A stretch of 64,000 nucleotides of DNA from Ancylostoma caninum (lineage: Eukaryota; Nematoda; Chromadorea; Rhabditida; Ancylostomatidae), in assembly GCA_037903475.1 (NCBI GenBank), contig JBAJFG010000477.1, forward strand, positions 171,497 to 235,496, given 5' to 3'. The position numbers and the translations under genes are program-made. A model generated the notes under the pieces. That model saw only the letters and a program-made list of their open reading frames with translations. It was not told the DNA's origin and did no database searches. Below are positions 48,532 to 58,178 of this stretch, one piece after another. Numbering within the stretch: the first letter of the stretch is position 1; each line of letters starts with the position of its first letter.

Positions 48532-51500
48532 TTAACCGTTGCTATGAGCGCTAATGTTCAGTGCAGCAGCGGGATCGAAGTCGTCTTTGTCAATATTGTC
48601 AGTGAAATTGAATGGGATGTCATCTCTGACTGGAGAAGACTCTCTATTGAGTATCTGAAACATGTAGCAATCAGTATCCTTGCACTAGGAAGAAGAGAAA
48701 CTTGAAACTTCACAGTTTTGAAGAATTTGTCGCTTTCTTGACTGGGCTCAACGTTTTGCGATGGAGTTGCCTCTTTGGTAGTTGTTTTACTCTGCTTTGG
48801 AGTAGAAGCTGCAAACCGAGAAGGTCAAACTACTGGACTGCGGAATAGGTCCTAATGCCGTTTCTGGAAACAGTTACACATCATTCGACATCTTGTTTCT
48901 TTTTCTATAATGAATGACATAGCAATAGCGAAATCAAATAAAAATAAGCAAAATTCAAGAAAAAAATTGAAGTGAACCTCTTTTCTTGGCTCGTACGTGA
49001 GAACGTCCCTGCTGAGGAAAGAAAGCGAGAAAAGAGTTCAAGAACTAAATTGTTCAAAATTTCGAACCAACTTGTTTTTAATTCTCCATTATTACTCTTA
49101 CTTCTTGGATGTTCAAGATTGAAACTAAAATTAGTTCTTCATTAAATTTAATCCCAAAATTCAGAAGTTCAAGTCCCCAAATTGACGGAGATTCCAGTTC
49201 GGAGTGCATATGTGCTCTATCGTATACGCATTCATTTAAATCGATTTTCGCTGCTGGAGAGGAGAAACTGTAGATAAAAGATTGGCACCAGCTGACGCCA
49301 CTAACTGATTGAATCTTTTTCTGAAGGACGATGACGAGTACAAGAGTAGAGATTACAACTGAATTCGGCCAAAAAAGCGAAAATATCGGAATTTTTTGCG
49401 TGATCAAGACAAGGCCGACAGTTACAGTTACATGACAATCAGTACCTGCTAGAGTGTGGATTATTTGAGAAAAATAGAAACGCGGCACATATGAACAGAA
49501 AAATGTCTACTATCTTTACCACACCGTCTTAGACCCATAAGAAGTCAAGAAGATCCTCCTTCTTTAAAAAAAATACAGAAAAAAGTCATTGGACCACAAG
49601 ATCTTCACCAGAAACCGTTTGTTGCTAAGAAGTTCGCTATTCAACGGAATGGAACGACTAAACATTAAAACTCAAGTGATTGCTGAAAATGACTAAGCAG
49701 CCCTTTGCAACATCGTCAAAACAGCCATAAGAGCAGATGAAACGAATAACTTTTCGTTTTATCCTATTCGGTCGAGGATTTATAAATGTCCGTTTGACGC
49801 AAAAAGAAAAATTACTACAAAGGCAACAGTTCAGCAGCTACATCCAAGAAATCTTCGCCTGATTTATCAATGACTCTTCTGCATCTTCCATACGGAGAAT
49901 AAGCGCTCTTCAGAGAAATCGCTACGTTGTGAGACGCAGTAGATATGTAGTCACCTATGTAAATTTTGACTTCATCGCAGTTTCCAAACTGGTTCTCAAC
50001 CCAGGAATGCTGGATCGATAGAAACTGCTGATAGTGCAATTGGACTATGTGGCGGTTGAGGAAGAGTTCCTATTGGCCACTCCTTGTTTTTCTACTGGTT
50101 CATTTTTGCGATATGTGGCCGGTGCCATGTCGTGGATGAGTTTTGTAGTCGCGTTTCGACACCATGAAGGTGGAGTAGCTAGTCCACGCGATATAGATAT
50201 TGTGCAGGGAGATCTGCAGTGAACTTCTGACAAGGACTCTTCATTACTGAATACAGCCAATAGAGTCATATTCAGAATAGAGTCATACTCAGAAGCTCAA
50301 GCTCAATATCACCTTACGTTCGTGACTATCGAGTTTTGGGGTCAGAATGGGCTACTCACCGTTGCTGAGCGGGGGTGGTTTTTGCCTGCATGTTTAGAAG
50401 AGACCCTTATATAATTAGACACTATAACGGCTTCGATGATGTTGCGGCTCTTCATATGGCCGAGAAAGATTTTACTCAGGGTCAAAAGAGTAGGTGCAGC
50501 GTCGAACAAAAAATTATTTCTCAGAGGTAAGAAATCGGAGAATATTGAACATCTCGTACATCCTCTGGAGTGCCATCAAATGCGCTTTCAGATGAATACC
50601 CAACCCCCTCAAAAGATGGTGACACTGGCGAAAAAAGGGAAGAAAGGAAAACGGATGCGGCGGACGCTTATAATTCCTCAACCTAATACAAATGCTGCAT
50701 TTTTTCTTTACATTGCTCGGAAGTGCGGCCCTTCTTTTCGAAATTTTTTACCGCGATTAGAGGTTGGAAAGCATATAAAAATTGTTCATGCTTGTCTCAC
50801 TGTGGAGAAAGAGACGAGATTCTGAACGACATAACTCACTATGAAGCAAAATGCATTTGAACGTAACTTAAACGTCCACATAACAAGATCGCTTCTAAAA
50901 TAAAGACTGCGATGAAGACGCTAAAGCCATGCTCTATGAGAGAGAGAGGGGGGGGGGGAAGAGAAAGAGAAAGAAATGCCAATCATCTAGCCCAGAATAG
51001 CGTAAACGAATGAAGAAAACAAAAACCTTGCTTTCGTAGAGCCGGTGTGCGGAGAGAAGCCGAACTTCGTTGTGACCCCTGTGACGCACATCCATTTTCC
51101 TGGCTTCCATGTGATTTTTTGGAGAATGGACTTTCTTTTGTAGAGAAGGTTGTAGTTGATATATTACTACGGCTCTGATGACCCGAGCTCTTCTCCAAAA
51201 GGGAAGATGTGACTTGTTCTTCTCTTCGATTGTTCATCACCTGAACGTGTGAATAGTCAGGAATGCTAACGACACCAGTAATATGAGAACCAGCTCTGAT
51301 TATTGCAATAAACTTGCACAGGCGGGTACTGAACCCTTCATCACTGAAGTTGACTACAATCTTCTTCGCCTTCTGCAAAAACTCCTAGGTTGCCGCTATG
51401 CTACACGTGGAGTATAGCCAAGTGTCGGTGACTTACGCGACTGCCAGCCGTCAGAGCCGACAGTCAATGAACACCATCAGGGTCAAGCGTCTGATGGGAA

Positions 51501-53977
51501 TTTCCCATGACGGGATCGTATGGGAGGGGGCTGGGAAGGGGGGGGGTCGTATTAGAGAGGTGTGGATGGGGTAAGTACGTAGAAGGGTGGCTTGACCATT
51601 GAATGTAAATTCATGATTGTTTTATGACATGACAAATGACGTTCCGCCCAAGAACGATCACGTCATTACGAGTCAAAGCAGGACTGCTTGGCAGCGTATG
51701 AGAGAAATCGGCTTCGGCGCACCCACGGTTTCGATTCCCGGCGCCTTCAATAGATTTTTGCACGGGTCGGAATCACTTCAGAATCAAGTGTGGAGTAAAG
51801 AGGGTGGAAATGTTAAGAAATAGAGTGTGGATAGCGAGATCAATCGATTGCACATGGGAGGATTCGCCTGCAGGGCCCGTCAGAACGTGGAAAAATAGGG
51901 CGACTTAGACCTCGTGCTGAAGTTCTCTGACTCGAAATCAGCAAATGCTTTTCTACATCTCCATAGAAGACGATCAGCTCTATCTTTTGCCAGAGTTTCA
52001 ATTTTCTAGAACTCCATATGCTTTTGGGAGCTCGATGGGAAATTTTTAAAATTTTCGGGTCTCCGAGGGGAAATTTCCCATCTAACTCACGCAAGCAGGA
52101 GCGATTATTGGGGTGCGATAATAGGAATGAAGAATCATTGCTTGCAGCTCTATTACGTAAAGGTAGTGAAACTTCGGTAAAAGGCAAACTCTCTTCATGG
52201 AAGTTGAAGAAGTGAAAATCTCGCAATTTGAACAGATGGTGAAAATAGAGTAAATCTGTTTGGGAAATCACTGAGAAGCAATTTGCAGATATCACAAGAT
52301 TTTTTCTTCTATGAGTTTTAGTTGAGGAAATTTCCCATTTGAGTACAGAATCTGGCTCCACGAAACTCGCTCGTTTTCCCGCAATTTAGATGGGAAATCG
52401 ATGGGAAATTCGCCAAATTTCCCATCGATTTCCCATCAAGCTCCCAAAAACGTGTGAAGGTCTAGAGAATTGAAACTCTGGCTAAAGATAGAGCTGATCG
52501 TCCTCTATAAATATCTAGAAAAGCATTTGCTGATTTTGAGTCAGAGAACCTCAGTACGAGGTGTAAGTGACCCTAGTTTTCCACAAACTGGCGTCCCTTG
52601 TAGGCGAATTCTCGCATGTGTAATCGATCGATTTCGCTTCCCTCACTTCATTTTCAAACCTGTAAATTCTCTCTACTCCATACTAAATCCTGAAGCGGTT
52701 CCAACTTGTGCAAAAATTTCTTGGAGGCGCCGGGAATCGAACCCGTGGGCGCGCAAATGCCAACGCTGAAACCGATACCTCGCATGCGCTGCCAACCAGT
52801 CCAGTTTTGACACGTGATGACATGATCGTTCCTGCTGGCATTCTGGTCCTATCGGATAAGAAAGGATGCATATCGACTTCAAGGTTGTTTTAGTTCCAAT
52901 TTTCGATTTTCAATATATTTCTTTTGTGTCTTCTTCCTTGAAACTGTTCATTGTACAGAGAAAGCATGCGGGAGCAGAAGGGGGGGGGGGGAGGTCGTGA
53001 AAAGGTGGGGGTTGGACGAGGGGATAGGGAGGGGTCGTATTGAGGGTCGGTTTTTCCCATCGTCATGCTTGACCCTGAACACCATTGTCACAGTCGCCAG
53101 CGACTGTCGCTCGCCAACACTGGGGACAGCCAATCGCCAACATCGACGACCATGCGGACGCTCCGCTCAGTGGATAGGGATCGTTGTCATAGTCGCCCTC
53201 AACAACGACTATGAGTGCTATATTCCGTGTGGATCATCGAATGTTGCTAATTTTGCTGGGCGAACAGGCATTAGCACTCTCCTTCTCCTCTAAGTGTAGC
53301 CCTCTATCAAATCATGGTGTTTGTGTTCTTGACCGCTTTGAGGCTTTGAATGAATGAATGAAGAACTCATTTCTATGGCGAAATACCCAGAAATTCGCTA
53401 GAGATCTATGTATAAAATCGTGGTGTTGCCGTCCCGTTCGAACGCGATTCTCTTGATGCTCAGGTTTCTTGCCACGCGGTTACCGAGCCTGCGTAAACTG
53501 GCGCATCACCGCAACGCGGTCATGTCAGAGGTTGCTGGGCTCGTGATTGCGATTCGAATTTCTTCACAGGTAACCCATCCTTCTTTGTGTTTGACTAACA
53601 TTTCTGATATGCTAACAGTGTTTGTCACTACTGGAACTTGTAACTTGGAAGTCAACAATATCGGTGGGTGTTGCTTTTAAACAAACCCTGCCGATGGGAT
53701 CCCCTTGCCCTTGGACTGGAAAGTTTCCCTTGCACACTCACCCTAATTATGAAAAGTAAGAAACTTTTCACGCACAAAAAAAACCCGACAACCAACTTCG
53801 GTTCACACAGCGAGCACACACCCTTTCCAATAATGAAATCCATCAAAATGTAACCTTCAGAGAAGTCTGGTCGGCTCCTATGAATACTTGATCCATTTCT
53901 TGTTCCAAAGTCACGTTGTTGACGTTTTCGTCTCCAGATGCATCCATAGGTGAGTCATCATCGGAGAAATCTCCAGC
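48532..53977 (-). CDS. Acidic/basic nuclear-type protein, C-terminal exons (unrecognised)
   Basis: Exons (minus): 53977-53855 (AGDFSDDDSPMDASGDE), 51372-51027 (KAKKIVVNFSDEGFSTR, ending in a Ser/Lys-rich tail), 49253-49102 (KIDLNECVYDRAHMHSE ... GLELLNFGIKFNEEL), 49011-48978, 48808-48714 (with the preceding exon, RAKKRASTPKQSKTTTK) and 48654-48532 (DDIPFNFTDNIDKDDF, then TAA). All junctions are in phase. Composition alternates acidic and Lys/Ser/Thr blocks, suggesting a nuclear, phosphorylated protein, but no domain is recognised. The first exon starts in phase 0, like the donor CAG|GTAGCC at about 58209, so it may continue the coiled-coil gene at 58.2-64 kb. The acceptor of the 53977 exon (attaag) is weak. 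The introns hold SINE-like foldbacks. Confidence 0.55.
49815..50044 (-). CDS. Alternative or separate terminal exon, 75 aa to stop
   Basis: After an acatag acceptor this exon encodes QLHYQQFLSIQHSWVEN, FGNCDEVKIYIGDYIS, AYSPYGRCRRV and a terminal AELLPL before TAG. Composition is clearly protein-like, and cysteines and aromatic residues suggest a folded domain. Its acceptor phase (needs one base) matches the donor of the 51372-51027 exon, so it could be an alternative last exon of that gene. It could equally be the end of an unrelated nested gene. No family is recognised. Confidence 0.45.
50340..50530 (+). CDS. Possible single exon, unrecognised (low support)
   Basis: After the acceptor gcatgtttag (about 50398) a frame reads RRDPYIIRHYNGFDDVAAL and continues to a gtaaga donor at about 50528. 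It is on the opposite strand to neighbouring exons, and no partner exon was found. Confidence 0.25.
51685..52795. mobile_element. Inverted pair of tRNA-headed (SINE-like) repeats, about 1.1 kb foldback
   Basis: The left unit (+) begins ttggcagcgtatgagagaaa and has a B-box-like ggtttcgattccc near 51734. The right unit (minus) begins ttggcagcgcatgcgaggta and has gggttcgattccc near 52733-52745. Both continue with homologous bodies (gatttttgcac, ttcagaatcaagtgtggagt versus ttcaggatttagtatggagt, cgcctgca/tacaagg, aaattgaaactctgg) to the gggaaatttcccat-rich centre. Arms are about 350 bp. Confidence 0.7.
52978..53300. repeat. G-rich tract and GC-rich hairpin-like repeat
   Basis: A poly-G run lies at about 52980-52992. 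At 53050-53230 the sequence catgcttgaccctgaacacc plus gtcgccagcgactgtcgc is related to the reverse complement of 51400-51500, a dispersed repeat of unknown class. Confidence 0.45.
53400..53700 (+). repeat. Single copy of the 17.6-18.1 kb foldback arm
   Basis: It contains attcgaatttcttcacagg followed by taacccatccttctttgtgt and a downstream attgttgactt-like end, matching the arm of the foldback at 17.6-18.1 kb and the copy near 59230-59405. Confidence 0.5.
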
Positions 53978-54026
53978 CTTAATATTCATTAATTGTGCTT
54001 GGTACCATGACCAACTATATTTATCA

Positions 54027-55068
54027 CTAGCTGCCGTACCCGGCTTCGCTCGGGTGTTCTACTACCTTGGCTACATCACACTGCTGAGGCCAATTACTGT
54101 CACCGATAAAATAATTAAAACATTAGAATCTCCCTAATTTCGGTGATCAGCATGTTAGCGAAGCCCAAGTGACCTTTCCCCATCGACTTGTGGGCGAAAA
54201 TTTAGCAAAGCTAGTTCGGTAACATGAATCGATGCATTCGTACAAAGTGGTTGTCATATTCATATCCAGCGTACCGAGGAACCCCAGGAGAGATGTTTTC
54301 ACCAGTCCATTGGGCAGAAGAGCCAAAAATCAATAAAATCGATAAATCGATATTTCGTGCAAAATGGTTGTCATACACGTATTCAGCGTATTGAGAAACC
54401 CAGTAGACAGTCCTTGTCCATCCCCGAGCAAAAATGGAAAAAAATCGGTAAAATCAATAAATCAATTTTTCGCGCAAAATGGTTGTCATATTCGTATTCA
54501 GCGTAATGAGGAACCCCGGAAGACATGTCTCTACCGACCCCTGGGCGAGAATGACGAAAAATCAATAAAATCGATATAATCGATAAATCAATCGATAGTC
54601 CCAGACGCAAAGTAGCCTATAACCTCCGCCGGCCCGCGAAGTATGTGCATGCAAAATTTGGTCCGGATCGGTTCACTCTCCGCGATTTCTATTCATTACA
54701 TACATACATACATACATACACATACACATACACATACATATAGTGGAGTCGTTTTGACAGTGCGTTGTCCGCGGTAGCGGACCCGCTGGCATTGGAGCAC
54801 GCAGTGCGGTTGGTCAAACAGTTGACCCACGATGGATCCGGCTTCTTTGACGGGTTTTATCGTCTGTTCCCTTCTTCATTTGTTCTAAGAGCTGAGAAAG
54901 AACAATACAAGGAGAAACAAGCTACAACTCTTCAAAGATACTAGATGAATCATAAGTCAACTTTTTGACCGACCGCGTTGCGTGCTCCAATGCCAGGGAG
55001 CCACTGTCGCGGAAAACGCACTGTCAAAACGACTCCACTATACAAACTTTCACTTTTATATATACAGA
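54027..55068 (-). mobile_element. Helitron-like element H2 carrying a nested MITE
   Basis: The reverse-complement 3' end (ctagctgccgtacccggctt) starts at 54027 and the reverse 5' end (cttttatatatacaga) stops at 55068. The body has about three minisatellite units. A 300-bp TA-type MITE is inserted near its 5' end. Confidence 0.7.
54741..55040. mobile_element. 300-bp MITE (TA-flanked) inside H2
   Basis: The ends tagtggagtcgttttgacag and ctgtcaaaacgactccacta are perfect inverted repeats that continue with tgcg. TA flanks both sides, within an acatacata simple repeat on the left. Confidence 0.85.
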
Positions 55069-56175
55069 TGATAGATCCACAAATTTTGCACCGAAGTTGT
55101 TTCGAGTCTATGTGTGCACAGCGTAGGGCTCATACCATTTATTGCACAAACTTGGCTCTCCTAACGATAGAATTTCAAATTTTGTTGATGCTCGTTACGA
55201 ATGTGTGAGTTTCCCTCGGGGCCATGCATCACTGAGATAACTCCACGTCAGGTAAACGTCTTAACTTCACACAAATTTATCCATAATTGACATGAGCATC
55301 AGCTTCATTATTGGGTAATCTCAGTTCATCCCTCCAGGTCCCGAATATAGACTGAATCAACCCAGAATTACGGAATTTCCATTAAAATAAGAAATATCAA
55401 CGAAATCTGCTTTATTAATTTTGGAAAAAATGCATATTTGTTTTGACTTATCTGGATCAATAACAAATTTCAAAGCAGTTCCATTTTTAACAGTTCAAGC
55501 CGTCCGAGTCCATTTTCAAATGAGACTCAATTTTTCTCTTACCAATCGCCACTGCCAACTCGAAATTTTGCAGAACTAGGATGCCAAAACATCTCATGGA
55601 CACAGAAAGACCAGAAGGTACATATGCTACGGCAAATTAACAAGAATTCGGCTCACCTGGTTGGTGCTGCCTCATCTCTCACACGACATGGTATCATATC
55701 TACCACTACGATTTCCACCATTAATTCCCATCGGTACTGTACTGTTTCATAGACACAAAGGCAGCTTATACTAGACGTGTTCGCTCATCCCGCATGCGAC
55801 TATTTGATGAAAAATAAGCGTAGACGCTTATCTGAAGTAGCCCCGACACGAGACGGACGCATTTGTGGAGTCGCAGGTATTCGTGCTGACCGTTCAACAT
55901 CTTCGTTTTCGTGCACACCAGTGATTAATGGAAGTCAGATTTGAAAGCTCAGAAGTCAGAAGCCGGGAGTCCCAGAACACCGGAATATAGGGAATGTCGT
56001 TGCCCGCAATTACTGAAGTACAGAGTGCCCAGTACTATCCTGGGTATATTCGGGGATCTTTTAAGTTTTCAAAGTTTTGAAATTCCAATGTTGCCCCATT
56101 TCAATTATTCAAAACATGGTTGTTTGAATATAATATTCGATATTTCTAACTACTTGAACGTATGAGTAGATGGTA
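55069..56175. other. Intronic/intergenic, nothing recognised
   Basis: A diverged cagcttatactagacgtgttcg (about 55765) recalls the repeats of 1-1000. No coding exon is supported. Confidence 0.4.
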
Positions 56176-57440
56176 TTGGGTTGGTTAAAAAGTTCTGCTG
56201 CACTTTTTATTTTATTTCCTAAAATGGAAAGACAGTTTGTTAGGTAGGATCTTGTGTCGATGTAAGGTGGTATTCTCTCAAAAGCTGAATTTATAGTACA
56301 TCGGAGTCCGATCAGGTCAAATAACAAAAAAATACGTATTGATCCTCGTTATCCGACCGTATCGGACTTCGATGAACTATAACTACAGCTGAAGCTTTCA
56401 TGTGGATGGAATACGAGGGGAGCTCAATCAGTATTTGGGTAACAATGGCTACGGCCAGTCCAGTCTCAGTTCGCCCCTTTTCCTTTTATAGTTTCCTGCA
56501 AGGACATCCTGCGAGAACGGTCGATGGCAATATATGTGCTCGGAAGGGGAAGTTATTCACCGTTCGACGGCCCCTCGGTGATACCAGGGCTTGGAGTCTG
56601 GCAAAATGAAGCTCGAAACTCATCCATGCTCGGGATGTGCATCGACTGCTAACAATGATGATTTGTAGAACGCGCTGAATGGGAGGCGGGATGGCGACAC
56701 CTGCGAGTTGGTAAAGAAGCTCTAGTGCGACTATGCGACCGTCATACTCACTGTCTTGGTTATAGCAAAGTTGTCCGGACATTAGTATTCCACGGGTTGT
56801 GCGCCATGCCGAGTGAGCAGCGGGGAGGCGCTGCTTCTTCGTTCAAATGGGAAGGGCTTTCTAAAGGATAATACAAGCCTGGTCCTGTGCTCGAACAACG
56901 CACAGAAGTGCCGATGGGTTCCTCGTCGGCATTCACTTCCAAAACACTCAAAAGAAGACGTGCCCGGAAAGGTTTTTCTATGATGTTGGTGGAGCCACAA
57001 GGAATGCTTTACCACGAGTTGCTAAGAAGTGACATTACAGTGATGAGCGATATCTGCGCTACTCAAATCTAGAAGTTGACAGGCGCCACCCGTAAAAAAC
57101 GCCCAGAGGGAGCATATGTTTATCTCCTGCAAGGTAATGCTCACGCTGCCACGCCTTCCGTATTCGCCAGACCTGGCCCTGTCGGACTGTCACCTTTTCC
57201 TGGTCAAGAACAAACCATCTATGGATCGGCTTAGCAATCAAGAGGCACTCGAATTGAGGTGTCAAAGTTTTTCAGCTCACAGCCACCACAGCTCTGACAG
57301 AAAGGGAAAGGAAAGCTGCCCAAAAGATGGGTGAAGGTGCTACACAATAGTTGTAGATATATGATTAAGTGAGATTCTGCTCTAATTAAGAAAGGCATTT
57401 CCAAAGAACTCTTTATAAGTGTTGCAGAACTTTTTCACCC
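56176..57440 (+). mobile_element. mariner element relic
   Basis: The left end ttgggttggttaaaaagttc is a canonical mariner terminus after TA (56174-56175). The right end, near 57420-57440 (gttgcagaactttttcaccc), is its degraded inverse. The interior encodes transposase fragments: RRRARKGFSMMLVEPQGML followed by YHELLRSD (compare WWDxxGxxxYELL), LLQGNAHAAT (the HDNARPH region) and YSPDLALSDCHLFL (the SPDLAPSDYHLF signature), separated by shifts and deletions. An unrelated hairpin lies at 56285-56390. The copy is inactive. Confidence 0.8.
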
Positions 57441-57522
57441 CCCCCCCCTCCCCAATATGATGGAACCGAGCCAGAGCGCCGCGAAGACTGACTGACTCGG
57501 ACCCGTGTGGGTTACCTCTGGG

Positions 57523-57775
57523 CTAGGTAAACTCTGAAAAAAAAAAGGAACCCCGAGCCAGAGCCCGGGCTAGGTAAACTCTGAAAAAAAGGAACCCCGA
57601 GCCAGAGCCCGGGCTAGGTAAACTCTGAAAAAAAGGAACCCCGAGCCAGAGCCCGGGCTAGGTAAACTCTGAAAAAAAGGAACCCCGAGCCAGAGCGCCG
57701 CTTCGCGGCGACCCGTGTGCCACGTTACCTCCGGGCTAGGTAAACTCTGAAAAAAAAAGGAACCCAGAGCCAGAT
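57523..57775. repeat. 44-bp minisatellite, about 6 copies
   Basis: The unit gggctaggtaaactctgaaa plus aaaaggaaccccgagccag repeats tandemly. The outer units carry an extra gcgccgcttcgcggcg hairpin insert. Confidence 0.9.
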
Positions 57776-58178
57776 ATGATGGAATATATATTTATGGAGA
57801 CCGAATGAGAGTTTCCAGTTCGAATATTCAGTACTCAATTGGCACTGCAATTAACAATCACTAAAATATAAACTTTTCTATGATTTACGATACTTTAAAA
57901 TCTTTATTGTAATAACATTAATTTTTCTCGTTAACTTACTGTCATTTTCATCGCTGTTTTCTACTTGGCGCACCTCATGTGCACAAAATGAATAAATAAT
58001 TATAGCATTTCCATATCACACTTATATTTGCTCATACATAAAGTTATCAGAAAATTTCTCATCAAATGTCTGAATTCAAGCCTGAGTGATTTCGGGACAT
58101 TTGCGAGTTAATAAGAAAATATAATTCGATTACTCAGACGTGAGAAGCAAACGGCAGTTTGTGGTGAGGCCTTCTACA

